From assembly GCF_901933205.1 (NCBI RefSeq), contig NC_044584.1, positions 13,557,001-13,621,000 on the forward strand: 64,000 bases of DNA, written 5' to 3'. The first letter of the stretch is position 1; the number at the start of each line of letters is the position of its first letter. This document shows positions 1 to 64,000 of this stretch, piece after piece. The translations under genes and the position numbers were made by a program. The notes below the pieces were generated by a model that saw only the letters and a list, made by a program, of their open reading frames with translations, did not search any database and was not told where the DNA came from. This DNA comes from Camarhynchus parvulus (lineage: Eukaryota; Chordata; Aves; Passeriformes; Thraupidae).

Positions 1-25
1 ATTTCCACATGCTTTTCTTTGTTGA

Positions 26-51698
<51,673 letters not shown>

Positions 51699-51914
51699 CC
51701 AAGGAAGATGAAAACCCTGAATAGAGCAGTAGCACTTGCTTGAAGTTTTTGTAATTACAATCCCTTCCCACTTCTGTAGTTATTGTGCCAATTTGTGCAC
51801 TCCAAAAGTGACTGGAGCCATGGGTGCTGCTAACTGGAGATCCATTATTGATACTCTTGCCCAAGTAGTAACTCACTGAATTTTTACAAGACTGCACTGG
51901 AAACATTTACACCA

Positions 51915-51920
51915 AATAAA
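51915..51920 (+). terminator. Polyadenylation signal of the LLTP gene
   Basis: Canonical AATAAA about 217 bases after the LLTP stop codon, the first such hexamer downstream of it. A second AATAAA at 53,889-53,894 could serve a longer 3' UTR, but nothing else supports it. Confidence 0.55.
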
Positions 51921-54900
51921 TGGCAGCATCATGCAGAAGAGCTAATTATGCTTTTGCTTGAAACAAAGCACTTGGGTTTTAGCTCCAGCAGTTACAAAAA
52001 CCCTTCAACATATAAATATGAAATACAGAGACAAATTTTGTTAAATCTGAGTTGACAGAATATTCAGCTGAAAATAAAAAGTTTTAGAATAGCTTGGTAG
52101 CTGAATGATTGCAGTCAGCTAGTGCTGCTAGTTTGCATTATCCCATTTCTGAGGAAAAGGATTGGAATGAAGGTGGACCACAAGCTCAGTTAACAAGAAC
52201 ATGCTAAAAAAGAAGCAAAATACATTGGGGATGTACACATGAATCAACATATTGAAGACAAGAAATACTTTTTATCTATTTAGCTTATTTCATATATCCA
52301 GTTTTGGACACCATGTTTTACTTGTGAACCAGTTGAGAACAGTCCTGGGGAAAAAATGGAAGGGTTGAGGAAAGACATGAGTTAAATCTCTAAACATGTA
52401 AACACTCTAAAGAGAAGGAAGTTGAACAGACGAAACTAAGGGAGAATTAGGTCTGACACAGTGAAAGAGTCTGTAATGGTTGAGTTACTCACACACAGTA
52501 ACTGATAACCAGCAACAGTCATGACAGCAAAACAGAAAGTGGCTGTCAGCAGAAACAACCTCTGCACTATTTCCTAGAAATTCATGCTTGTCAAGGATCT
52601 TCCACTGAAATAGCTGAACTACTCAGACCTCATAAACTTTAGAAATAATCCTGCCCTTTTCCTCCTAAATGTGAATTTATCAAACATGAGAGAACCGTAC
52701 ATCTTTATTTCAGTTTAGAGATCTAAGATAAAACCGCATCTAAAATGCTGGAGTACTTTCCCCACAGGGTTTTGATGTCATAAATATATCTGATGCTATT
52801 TTCCCTTCAGAGATTTTTTTGTATTTCACTGTAATGAGAGCTTGCATTACATGTAATTTGTACTTATCACTTACCTGGAGTTCATCTCTTCTTCATTTCA
52901 GCTCGAGCCAGTTCTGAATGGCAGATAGCAGCCCTGAAGATGGAAGAACCCTTTCAGCACCCAAAACAGAACAGTTATTTTAGGCAGACAAGCTAGAAGC
53001 AAGAACAGGGAGAGAAGAGTATAAGTGTGAATGCATTAGTGTTAACTGTGAATATAGTGAAGTATGTATGGTACAAAAGGAAAGCTTTCCACCCAGAACC
53101 CCTGAGGGCAAGAGGAATTATTTCAGTATATTGACAAGAAAGTATAATCAACCAGAAGAAAGCTGACAGGAAAGTATCAGTTACTCTAAAAAAATTCTCC
53201 CATTCGGTGGCAAAATTGCCTCTCCACAAGCCTTGAACCATAGCACAAACACACTGGAAAGCTGAGAAAAGCTCTCTTCCAGCTCAGATTAGTACAAGTG
53301 GACTACTTTGTAAAAGCAGCATCATCAGCTTAGAGTCAGCAGAGATGCTGACTTCTTTTTTCTCCAGAAATGAAACTCCAGCATTCAGTGGTTCTGGAGA
53401 AAGTTATCTATCTTTTCCAGGGAAGTGCTCCAACACACAAGAAGGCTAAGATATAAATATGATGGGTAAATAATGGAAAGCAGTTAATAATTTTCTCATT
53501 TTTATGCTGGTTGCTTTTTTCCTTATTAATGTACACATTATTAAATGATAAACAGCATTCTTGGTTTCTGTGCACCAGTTTCACATTTTCCCTTTGTGTT
53601 TTTAGAAACCCCTTGTCAGCAGTCAGTTGATGTGTTGGGAAAAGGTGACCAATATCTACCCTACACATGAAGTAACCTTAGGGTGTTATTGCTGCTGTTC
53701 TGTGAGTGTCTCACACATAATGAATCCTTTCCTGGATTGTAGGTCACTTGATTTAAAAATTGCATCACCTTTCTCCACACAGTGCCTGGAATGCAGCTAT
53801 TCCTTGGTGAAAGGTAGCACTGCAAATGCAATGTTTGCGTAATATGCAAACATTGAAATAATGGTGTTTTGTACTATGACATCATGCTAATAAACATTTG
53901 ACTTCCTTATTTTTAGGCTGGAGTACATTTTTATTGATTATTTGTAACAACAAAGTTGCACTCACCTCTGTAGAGAGTTGGCACTGGCTGGGTTTGGCTC
54001 AAAGAAAAAGCAAGCAGCTGCCTCTTAGCTCATGTATGCTGCTTGCAGCTGCACTCGCTTTCTGAACACTTCTCTCTAGCTTAATACAAATTAAAACATG
54101 TTCCTACACTAGTCAGGAAAAAATCCTGCAATTTTTAGGATTCCCACACACATTAGATGCTAGAAATCAAATCTTCCTCTGTAAGAATTTTATACCTGCA
54201 CCTTTGTAAAAAGCCAAAATTGTATGAAATATTTCTAGAAGTTACAGAATATTTATACTAGTTACTGATTAAAAACCACATCATTTTCTCCCCAGTCACT
54301 GAATGTCACTTCACTCCCCAGCTAAGCACACCAAGCATCTCTGAAAAATGTCCTGTGGTGACAGTTTCAGAAACAAAGAAAAATATCAGCAAGCAGAGGA
54401 AAAGATTGAGAAGAGCTCAGTCAGCAATACAGAAATACAGGATTTTAACTAAATGCTAACTGCAGACAGCAACACTGAGCTGGATGCAGACACCAGGTCT
54501 CTTCTAAAAGCTGCATATAACTCATCACTCGTAATAAAGAAGCCATTTAATTACCAATAAACATTTTTAACTGCAGCCATATCACTCAGTCCAGTTGTTT
54601 GGTATCTCTGAGCTGTCCCTAGGTTCTCCACATGCACAGTTCCTGTCTAGATACTCTTCAGAGAGTCAGGAGCTTGTACAGGCCCTGGACACACCTCAAG
54701 CCCTGAAGCTCAGCAGGAGCCAGAACCAGCCCCGCTCCAACCCTAGAGCCACAGGCCAGGTGGAAACCCTGCTGACTCCATGGGCTGGGCTGGACACCCT
54801 GCTGACCCAGGGCACCTGCCTGCACACAGGGCATGTATGAGACACCACCTGAACTGAGCAGGGCCAACAGAGCCACCATCAGGGGTGAGGGAAAAAGAAA

Positions 54901-57429
54901 AAAAATCCGAAAGACCCCATACTTAAATGAAGTGTTCCGGGTCATGTTCATAATTGGAGTTTAGCACTGATTCATAGCTGTCATGAATAAAAGCTTATCT
55001 CCATGTTTCTGCACTGGCAGCTGTGCCTTTCCCCCCTGACTCTGCTGTTAATGCAAAGGCAAATGCTCTGTCACACCTGTTCACCAAATACCTGCCACAA
55101 ACACAGCAGTGTCACAGGCCATGGGGTTCTTTGACTGAACTGTGTAAACCTTTTCATGAACCACTAAAACCATCCATCCAGACTGTTTTTAGGTATGCCT
55201 TATTTACTGCATGATAATGTCTCACCTGGGGAATTAAAAAATGGAGCACACACTTCACCCTCCTGCCTAACAGAGGCGAGAGAGATGGCAGCTCCTATCA
55301 GCAAACACAACAGCAGAGTGACAGGGGGACGTGGGGAAGGCCATTCCAGGTGTCCCTGGGGGGAGGGACAGCAGTGTCCCTGCAGGGCAGTGTGCCAGCT
55401 CCACACCAAATAGCCCTCGGGCCAACTGAGAGACCTCTGTGATTTCTCATGGATGTGAACCTCTGGTGAAGAATCACCTTGGAAGGGTTTGACTGAAGCA
55501 TTTATCAGATAATCCATCACCTTCAGTATTTCAAAACTGGCTTTTATCTCTGCACTAGCCCTGGCTTTATCAGGACTAAACTTTTGCTGCACATTATTGA
55601 ACACTTGACTGAAGTAATCCAAACTGTTTATGCCTCAGATGCAGCCATGCAGTACATAAACTATGTTATATGGCAGATACATACTATGCTCTGCATATCT
55701 CATGGGTCCCCCCACCACACCACACCCAGGAATTCCTGCTGCTGTGAGTGCACTTTGAACACACCTGCCCACACCAGCTGTCCCTGCAGAGCACACAGCT
55801 TCAGTGGTGCTTCCCAGTGCAGTTGTAGTGCTTACAACTCACCTCCAACATGTTCTTTATAGAGAACCCCACGATCTATGAAGGTCACAGAATTTCTACA
55901 TATTACGCCAACCCCAAAACGATGTAACAAGAGCTCAGCTTCGATCTCCTCCTCAACACAGGGCTACAGAAGCCCCTTATCCTGTAACTCCTCAGTTACA
56001 TATTCTGCTGTGCAACAGTAACAAAAATCACAAACTCATGTTCCAGCTGCAGAATTTGAGATACAAGGTGAGGTAAAGGGAAAATTCCCAGTATTCAGTA
56101 GAGCCCCACAATGCTTAACTGTAGAAACCCAGAAGCAAGGCCCTTCAGCCCAGCCCTAAACAGCCACCATCAGCCTCTCATTAGGGGAAGTACAACTGAG
56201 CTGGCAAAGCAATCTCCAGCAGCCTTTTGTTTAGAAATACAACACTCACCCTGGCTACAAGTGTCTTTTGCTTTGAACTCCTAGGAAAATAATTTTTAAT
56301 ATGAGCTAGTTACCGGCCAATATGGCAGTCACATGGATTATTTCTGAAGGCTACAACACTCCACAAGCAGATTTTTTTCCAGAATTACAAACAATGAATA
56401 AACCCACACTGCCAAAAGTCTTTGTATGTCTTGGATTTCATCAGCAGGATCTCAAGAGTACAGGACTTCAACTATCCAACTGTCTGTGATGTGGTCTGGT
56501 TTGGAACACCAAACTCAAGACTGGAATTGTACTCTGAAATCCAGCCCTTAGTCTGCAAAGAACTCAAATCTTTAAAGGGTGCTAGTTAGTTTCTACATGC
56601 TTTGAAAACCTAGTCCCACAATTAAAAAATTTAATTACCACCACTTGATTCTCATCTTAAATTGCAGAGCATTCAATCAGAGAGTCTCTTCTCTTCCAAC
56701 ATGCATTCCTAATTAACATAACTCCATTGCTGGACAGTACAGTCCCCAATCACAAAACCATTCCACACAGATATGGCAATGCATTTGTCAGGACCCAAAT
56801 TCTCTTTAGACAAGATGGAAAATAAAGAGTAGTAACATTTCTACTTTTTAAGTTTCTTGATGTGATTTCATAGTTTGATTTTTTCAGAAAAGAAAATATA
56901 AGAATAGAATATAATTTAGAATGATTTAAACAGTTAAAAATAGCATACACTAGAAGAAAAAAACCTTCAAAAAGAAAAATGCACTTAGGGACAGAACACT
57001 TGTTTCTGGAGGTAAAACGTATTTACATCTTGCACCTGGAGAACCTATTCCAAGGAATCCAGCATCACATCTTCTCACTAACTTCACTTCACTGGAACAG
57101 AGGGGTCACTACCACTTTCAGTATTTCAGAAACTAGAGAGGTATTTTAAGTACAAGACACTGCTAACTGTTACCAAGAGACACCTGTCCTACAAGCAGTT
57201 TACAAACATGGTGATTACTGAAACAGAAAACACAGGTGAAAACAATTATTTCCAAGCACAGCCTAAATGGATTGAAACACATTTTTCCTTGATGCCAGGT
57301 ACTGAGTTCACCCTGGTAACACGAGTCCTGTGCAGCCCTTGCTGCCATGAACACTCAGCTGTAGAACAACTGCCTCAACACAAGCCCCCCACCAAACAGC
57401 AGCTAACACAGAAACAAACATACAGCCTT
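51921..57429. other. Intergenic stretch between LLTP gene and RMI2
   Basis: I see no exon, RNA gene or clear transposon here. The open frames lack flanking splice sites and resemblance to known proteins. It holds one small hairpin (53,829) and an isolated AATAAA (53,889). A stretch at ~52,300-52,460 vaguely resembles old CR1-like sequence but not enough to call. Confidence 0.6.
53829..53855. repeat. Perfect 10-bp inverted repeat (hairpin)
   Basis: CAATGTTTGC at 53,829-53,838 and GCAAACATTG at 53,846-53,855 surround a 7-base loop. It lies in the gene-free stretch between the LLTP gene and RMI2, ~35 bases before an AATAAA. Confidence 0.9.
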
Positions 57430-57671
57430 TTTAATAGCATGAACATCTTAATCAAAACATCAAATAGGCACTGCTCAAATATGTTGGTATAAAAAGACTG
57501 GGAGACATGAACTGTGATTATTATCAGATAAGCATTGGTCCCTACACTTCACTGAGCCCAGCTTCTCACTTTGGTTTACTCCAGGAGTGGTTACACAGAA
57601 TAGTCCAACGTCCTGCACCAAAAAGCAAAAGAAAACAAATTTCCAGTTCTTTTAGGCAGAAAGTAAAAATA

Positions 57672-58659
57672 TTAGGGGATGACTCTGTGCAAATCCTCCA
57701 CTTCAAGATCCCACATATTCTTATGAATGGGGTTTTCAGAGAGATCTGACATCTTTATTGCTCGAAGAATGGGCTCCGGACTGCAGGACCGCACCACACC
57801 CATCACCATTACATAGTTCCCTAGAAAACAAGTAAGCATTAAATTTAATTAAACTTTGTATTATCATTGAAATTCATAAACCAAGTTACTTAAAGCCAAG
57901 TAAACAGTGCAAATTGAAGATGTTGATACTTGTAAGAAAACTCAAGGAATGAAGAATGCTTAGAACTAAATTTCAGAAAAAGCCTTTGTTATCTGTACAG
58001 TCACTTCTATGGCATATTAAACTATATTTCCACATACAATAAGAGCCAAACAAACACAAAGTTGTCCTGCTGTATGAGCGGACTGAGGATAGGTCAGAAG
58101 GCTGAAGTTTTAAGCAATGGGCCTATTTTGTACCACAATTTCTGCAATACTGCAGAGCAACACTTCGCCATTTGAACTGGCAGTTCTGGTGAAGGGAAGA
58201 GAAGGAAAAGAAAGCAAGAAAGCGAAAAGAAAAATAGGAGAAGAAACCTCCTTGTTCAGGGCCTCCTGCAGGTGGCCAGGCACGGCCGCCGGGCCTGGGA
58301 CGAGCCGAACCACGTTAGAGCGGGCACAGGCAAGGACAGGGACAGGGCCCGCTGCCCGCGGGGATCCCCCCGCCCGCGGTACCTGCGCTGAGGCACGGCC
58401 GGCCCTGCGGCACCTGCTCCACGCCCACCACGGTGAAGGCGCCGCTGCCGTCCTGCAGCCGGGCCGTGCCGCCTTCGGCGCCTGGCTGCACCTCCAGCAC
58501 GGTGCCCTGCATCCACACGGCCCGCAGGGACAGCGGTGCCCGGCCCGCCGCCGCCCGCCGCAGCTCCCAGGTGCCGCCCGCGCCGCGCTCCGCCCGCCGC
58601 AGCTGCGCCGCCAGCACCTTCACCGGCGGGCCCGGCGGGCCCAGCGCCGCCCCGGCCAT
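57672..58659 (-). CDS. RMI2: RecQ-mediated genome instability protein 2 (two exons)
   Basis: RMI2 is the OB-fold partner of RMI1 in the BLM-TOP3A-RMI1-RMI2 dissolvasome, which resolves double Holliday junctions in the nucleus. Exon 1 runs 58,659 to 58,383 and exon 2 57,820 to 57,672; the 562-base intron is GT-AG, phase 1. The 141-residue product compares with 147 in human. Exon 1 has [12 protein letters not shown] (the lysine, residue 14, corresponds to the human RMI1-contact lysine) and [12 protein letters not shown] (W49); exon 2 reads [18 protein letters not shown], then [20 protein letters not shown] and ends LHRVIP, nearly as in mammals. The start is the only ATG near the expected N-terminus and sits inside a CpG island. 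The extreme N-terminus is GC-rich and shorter than in mammals. An ATTAAA on the - strand (plus 57,430-57,435) may be its polyadenylation signal. Confidence 0.97.
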
Positions 58660-59125
58660 GCTGAGGGCGCCTGAGGGCGCGCAGCCGCTGAGGGCGGGAA
58701 GCGCGCGGGCCGCCCCGCCCCTGAGCGGCGGCCGCGCTGCGGCTGCGGAGCGGCCTGCGCGGAACGGGAGCTGCTGTGCGGGACGGGCGGCCCGTGCCCG
58801 GCGGGGCTCTGCGGGCGCGGAGCGCAGGCGGTGCCCCGGGTGGCTGACCTGCCCCGTCGGTGCGGAGCGCAGGCAGAGCCCCCGCCGGTTCAGCCGCCTG
58901 TCGCCTCGGCTGCACCGTGTGCCAGCCCCCCGAGCCACCGTCCCTCGCCTGGATCGGCCCAGAGTCCGAGTGGCTGTCATTTTACCTGGTTCCAGTTCAG
59001 CACCGGCCCTTTTCGTGCAAAAGGCAGTGTGAGCTGTGCTCGGTGCTCTGGTTCGAGGCGAGGGCGCCGCTGAGCGCTGGCCCTGGCCCGCTGCCGGAGC
59101 CAGCCCGGCTGCCCCCCGCTTAGCG
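58255..59125 (-). promoter_or_regulatory. CpG island over RMI2 promoter and exon 1
   Basis: Roughly 870 bases are very GC-rich and dense in CpG, in sharp contrast to the AT-rich flanks. The island covers RMI2 exon 1, the 5' part of its intron and ~450 bases upstream of the ATG, where transcription should start. No TATA box is evident, as usual for housekeeping promoters. Long open frames on both strands here are by-products of base composition. Confidence 0.9.
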
Positions 59126-62100
59126 GCAAGGGTTCACTTGCGAGTTGATGGAGCTCCGGTTTCATGAGAAACCAGGAAAATGCACCTGCTGATTTTCCCA
59201 GGGATGCTCTTCTGGGGAAATCAGAGCATAATGCACTGAAACCATGGGCAGTTTTAATATGGGGGACTTGAATCCCAAGTCTTTAACAAATTTATTTACT
59301 GTCTTTATATTACCGACAGGCTAGTTTGCTTTGCTGCAGTCTGGTATTCTTGAACTGTTATGGTTTCTTTTAGGTGGGTGGGTTGACATTTCATTTAGAA
59401 AATAAGCCAAGAAATAAGCTAATGAAGAAACAGGAGGATGGAACAAAGACAAGAATCAGGGAAACCAAAGGGATGGGTTCATTACTTTCACAAGTCCTAT
59501 TACCTACAAAAGTGCAGAATGGGTAAAAATACACTGATTGCAATCATTCTTCTTTAGAAGAGCTTTTATTCTCCATTAAAATAGGCAGTTACTTTATTTT
59601 AAAAATCTGGTTTTTCCTGAGTAGCAAAATACATCAAAAGACCTTTTTACCTGCTCACCCATCATGTTGTGAATTATTTATTCAGTTTTTTTTCCAAATA
59701 TATTTTCTGTTTGGAGACATTCTGTAAATGGGACCGTATTCTTTTTATAGTGTAAGGAAGCAGTTAATTTTTTGTTACCACTTACAGTAAGAATAAAACA
59801 TAATATTGGTAATAACAATAAAAACACTGACATCTAAGCACAATACAGAACCATGTAATCTGGCAATCAAATCATATAGCTTACAGGAATAGAAAGACAT
59901 TAGATGGTTACTGTATATGAATGCACGATTTGAGCAAGGCTCACAGGAGAATATTTGTAATTTATGCCCTTAAGCTGCAGTGACTTGACAGCATCAATAT
60001 TTAGTTTCACATAAAAAAAATTAATTGTGCCAAATATTGATAAAAGTATTGTATTCCTATTTGTTACTGCATAATAGGAGTGTCTAATGCTTATTAAGCC
60101 ATTAAATCTACAGATCAAGGCAAGACCCCTACAAGAGTGTAATCTTCAGGAGAGACTAAAAGGTCCCTTTTAAAAGATTTGCCTTCAAGAAACAGTGTTA
60201 TAAGAAGGGCAAAAGCATTGGCAACCTGCATCAAGAAATGGATTTGTTTTCCTATACCAGAAAATCCTTATCTTTCAGTAAAATGCATAGTTATGCTGAA
60301 TTATCTGCAAAGCTCTTCCCCAAGACCTGGTGCAGCTCAGCACAGACACATTCTGCAGCTGCAGGGAAAACGTCTGAGGCCTCAACAGTCTGATCTGGAG
60401 GTGACCCCACAGTGTCATCCTCTGATTTAAGGGTAGCAGAGGAAGCTCAGCACACACTTGGAAAAGGCACAGAGTTGGTGGCTGCCAGGCTCTAAATTAC
60501 ACTGGATTAAACATGAGCAGGTTTTTTGAGAGCACGGAATGTGAGAGTTTTGTATGGATTAAAAAAGAAGGAATCAATCTCCTGCCTGTTACTACAATAT
60601 GCACCTCACTTCAAAGCAATCTTCAAGGACATTACTCCTCAGGCTGACGCACACATGAGATGGTTACAGTGTGGGTGAAGAAAGGTCAGACTACACCTAG
60701 AGAGCACAGTCCAGATGAGAGCAGGAGTCAGGGCTCCCTCAATTACACTGGCAGGGTTTTGTTGGTATGGTGCCAAGAGAGCTTAGAAAAGAATTTGACC
60801 CCAGATCTCTGTAAAAAGAGATTTCCAAAGAAGCATCAACTTGAAATTTTCTGTCGAGCTCAGGCCTTTTTGTGCCGCCACTGACAGTACTACTTAAAAT
60901 GGAAGCAATTCCGTGCTTCTCTCCCTAATTTTGGTAGAAGGCTGATATTACAGAAGTAGAAAAATCCTTCTTTCCCATGGCCAGGAAGTCTGATCTTTTA
61001 CAGCCTTTCATTCTGCCTGAAAGAGTTTCTAAAAATTCTTCTTTCCAGTCTACTGGCCAATGTGTACAGAACAGGTTCTTCAATTTTATTTCTCTTTCCT
61101 AGTACTGAGAAGTTATGAAATGGATTTCAAACAAATTTTAATTTTTTTCTAGGATTTGGAATCCAAGTAATCATGAGGTTATTTTTTTAAAATTTTATTT
61201 TTAGTATTTTGTAAGCACGTGCTTTAGAAATAGATCTAGCTGGGAGCTCCACAGCTGACTGCAAGAAAAGTCACAAAGTGTGGAGCTGAAAAATACATAG
61301 ATCATAATGGTTATGTCTGGATGGCCCACAAATGTCCATAAAACAGATCTGTAAAAAAACCCTTGTCTCTGGTCAGCCCAGAAACTCATAGGATTCAGAA
61401 CTCAGAGGATGTGACTGGAGCAGGCCAACACCTTCTCTATTCTGGCATCTCCAGCAACAATGCCTGCCCACAGTCACAGAGCAAACTGCAAATGATACGA
61501 CTGAGCTTTTCATATCCTCATGCAGAAAAAGGAAGCAGCACATGGGAGCTCAGCATCACTGAAGAAAGATGTGAAAACAATCTTTGCAATAATTACTCTG
61601 CAAGTGAGGGCTCTGAGACTATCTTCCTTTCCCTGATATTCATATTTGACCTTTAAGAGATCTGTCCTAATTTAGACTTATTTTCTTACATTGCACGCAG
61701 AACAATACAACACAAACACAAGAATATAAACTTCAGTTGTTCCCAGTGTTTGTTTTGTATTGCATGAAAGTTGCAGTGTGGACATGCTGACTGAAGTCTG
61801 GAAAAACATCCTTCAAGGTTTTTTTTTTAGACTATCTCATCATCACTGAATTTAATTAATGATTTGAAATTAATGGATCAATGAGTTGGAATTAATGGGT
61901 TGGAAGTCAGTTGTATTTACTTCCCTAACATGAGCTTCAGCTGCTTGTAATTTGTGCTTTGGGGCAGAGCAGTCTGGCAGATGGATACTAAATTGTGTTC
62001 GACCAGGAATTTCAAAAGACCTGGAGCCAGCAAAGGCATATGCTGAAACAGGAGAACTCTAGGTGCAACCTGCCAAGGTTTTAATTAGGAGGTGGCTCTG

Positions 62101-62834
62101 AATAAGTGGTATTTTAGATGTGACTTGGACAGGGCAGGTAAATGTGAGCAACAGACATCAGAATCAAACTACTTAAAACAAGAAGATGATTCTGACCTCT
62201 CCCATGGTGTGATCAAGCCAAAACCTGCACTCAGAGTGACAGAGGAGTCACTGTATGATACAGCAACCTAATTTTGTGGCAAATACCATCAACCAAAGCA
62301 TTAGCAAGGCATCCCCAGTGCTCTTTTTCCTTGAGAGCCCAATATAGGTGCTCTGCATCGCACATGAGCTTGTGCTTAGTGGAATCTGTGGAGGATTATG
62401 GCAGGAGACATCCTGTGGCTGCCAGGAGCTGCCAGCTGCACCCAGTGTGTGGAGAGGAAAAACAGCATCTCCTCAGAGAGTGGGGGGAAACCTCAGCTTG
62501 TACAGGCAGCCTCAGCATGAGAAATTATTTCATTGCTCCCACTAGCATGCAGACTTAGCCAGTTCCTGTCACTCATCACACATCCCTGCCATGGGGCCTG
62601 CAGGCTGTGAAAAGGGCAATGCTGTCCTGCTTAGCTGACTCATTTCATTTACAAAGAATACTTAGAGGAAATAATTAGAGAACTGCAGTTGTGTTCTGCA
62701 GAAGTGGGTGTCACCTGTTGGTTTCTTTCCATGGTATATAAATGCTGGTATGTAAATTAAATAAATCAGTGTTCTATGGAATAGGAATATAACAAGATTA
62801 AAGAAAAAAATTAAGGAATCAGTCTTTACTTTAC
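59126..62834. other. Gene-free AT-rich stretch upstream of RMI2
   Basis: No coding exon, RNA gene or classified repeat recognised. The sequence is AT-rich, with local T-runs and an imprecise repeat of AATTAATGG-like units around 61,850-61,910. Confidence 0.55.
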
Positions 62835-63697
62835 CAGTATTGTTTGCTGCTCTGGAAATAGTCTGCAGAGCTGGCTTCCAGATGGGCTTATTCAAACTCC
62901 TGCACAAGAAAAAAGAACTCTTTAAACAGGAAACATGAATGGTATACAAAACATGAGATCTTCATCCTGACTGAAGCTGGGCCAGTAGCTAGGAGACTTC
63001 AGTCACTCACCTTTTTGGCTGAATTTCACTTTTTAAAAGAATTGGATATTTAGCAAAAGTTTAACAAGACTGGAGAGTCCCTATAATCAGGGTAGGGGAA
63101 CACAGATCACAGTGCCTTCCCTTGGCAGCTGCTGCTCTTGCACAAAGACACTGACTAGCAGGGTCAGCATCCAGTTCATTCAGCAATGTGACAGAAGAAT
63201 AATTTTCCTAAAGAACAGTAAGCAGCAGAGTGACATTTTACTTCCAGAAACTTAAAGTCTGAGTTGTCAAAGAGAAATCTACATAGAAGCCAGTAAGGCT
63301 GAGAAGTTACAGCCATTCCATTGGCAGGATTCTGTAATAATCAAGGCAATATTCAAAAATCCATGAAATTAATTTCTGGCGCTTAGTAGGGAGATGCTTT
63401 TAACTAACAGTCAAATTTTCATGCTGGCAAGATCTTTCTCAGGTCCAGTCAAAAATACTGTCTCTCCCTATGAACTTTATCTTGTTTACACTAAAAACAT
63501 CACAACTACAGCACGACATTGGATTCACAACAAACAACTGAATGACTGAAAAAGCAAAAACAATATAAAGAGGAAACCAACAGCAGTGAAACTTTGTTTG
63601 AAGCTGCTCAACAATGGCACTTACATGGTTTTGTGTACATAGGTGGACTGGGACCTAAAGCAGCTTGAGTTTCCAGTTTCTTATGATGATGTGCATT
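62835..63697 (-). other. Candidate pair of small exons, - strand, unidentified transcript
   Basis: On the - strand, 63,697-63,625 (73 bases) is bounded by CCTTACAG before and GTAAGTGCC after, and 62,899-62,835 (65 bases) by TTGTGCAG before and GTAAAG after. In the 73-base piece only one frame is open, and it reads NAHHHKKLETQAALGPSPPM followed by YTKP; spliced to the next piece it meets TGA exactly at the junction. This could be the C-terminal end of a gene lying beyond the window, upstream non-coding exons of RMI2 (same strand), or chance. I do not recognise the peptide. Confidence 0.35.
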
Positions 63698-63802
63698 CTG
63701 TAAGGCAAGATTCAAACCCAGAAGTACTTACAAGCCTGGATGTAGAATGCATTTATTGCCATAGCCCCCACAAATAGCAGCCTGCTCCCCAACTACTGGC
63801 AT

Positions 63803-63833
63803 GAGTGAATGAATGAATGAGTGAATGAATGAA
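63803..63833 (+). repeat. (GAAT)n microsatellite with GAGT interruptions
   Basis: Seven or so GAAT/GAGT tetramers in a row near the right edge of the window. Confidence 0.9.
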
Positions 63834-64000
63834 CAAATGTTGGCATGTTAATAGCAGTAATTTTAGATGGAAGTCACATTAGTATATGAATATACAAGGC
63901 CTACTTATCTCTTAATAGGTCTGGAAGAAGATGTAAAATGTCATGTTAAATCACAGAGTTCTTCCTAAATCAGAACACTTAGTGTATAATTGATGAAGTA

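Noticed and set aside
52290..52470. Weak resemblance to an old CR1-like LINE
   Set aside because: Only scattered short matches; no 3' end signature.
58256..59123. Several long GC-rich open frames on both strands around RMI2 exon 1
   Set aside because: They are composition effects of the CpG island; only the frame starting at 58,659 on the - strand matches RMI2.

Overview
This window is vertebrate nuclear DNA, almost certainly from a bird and probably a songbird or a close relative. It has small exons with canonical splice sites, CR1 LINE fragments with the avian 3' end, and LTR pieces of families common in passerine genomes. There is no bacterial-style gene organisation; most long reading frames are intronic noise or single exons.

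About 80% of the window (positions 33 to ~51,920, + strand) is the 3' part of one very large gene. I could chain 61 coding exons by splice site, phase and protein similarity. Together they carry 9,977 coding bases (two bases finishing a codon, then 3,324 sense codons) to a TAG at 51,696-51,698, with AATAAA at 51,915. The protein is a large lipid transfer protein (LLTP). The first exon aligns with the apolipoprotein B lipovitellin-like module about 600 residues into apoB, so the 5' end lies outside the window. In order the window holds: the end of the lipovitellin-like module (exons 1-11), a long beta-rich lipid-binding region (12-49) with near-equal repeat exons (29-31), amphipathic helices (50-55), a von Willebrand factor type D domain (56-58) and a cysteine-rich C8-like tail (59-61). 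Vertebrate APOB lacks the vWD domain and vitellogenins are about half this size, so the best description is an apolipophorin-like large LLTP that is not APOB.

From ~51.9 to 57.4 kb I see no gene. At 57,672-58,659 on the - strand lies RMI2, complete in two exons (141 aa), starting inside a strong CpG island (58.26-59.12 kb). The LLTP gene and RMI2 are tail to tail. Beyond the island, 59.1-64 kb has no recognisable gene except a possible pair of small - strand exons (62.8 and 63.7 kb).

The most notable content is the LLTP gene itself: an apoB-size lipoprotein gene with an invertebrate-type domain layout, cut into at least 61 small exons, with exon-sized internal repeats, a GC-AG intron, and a neighbour (RMI2) that is not the neighbour of APOB.
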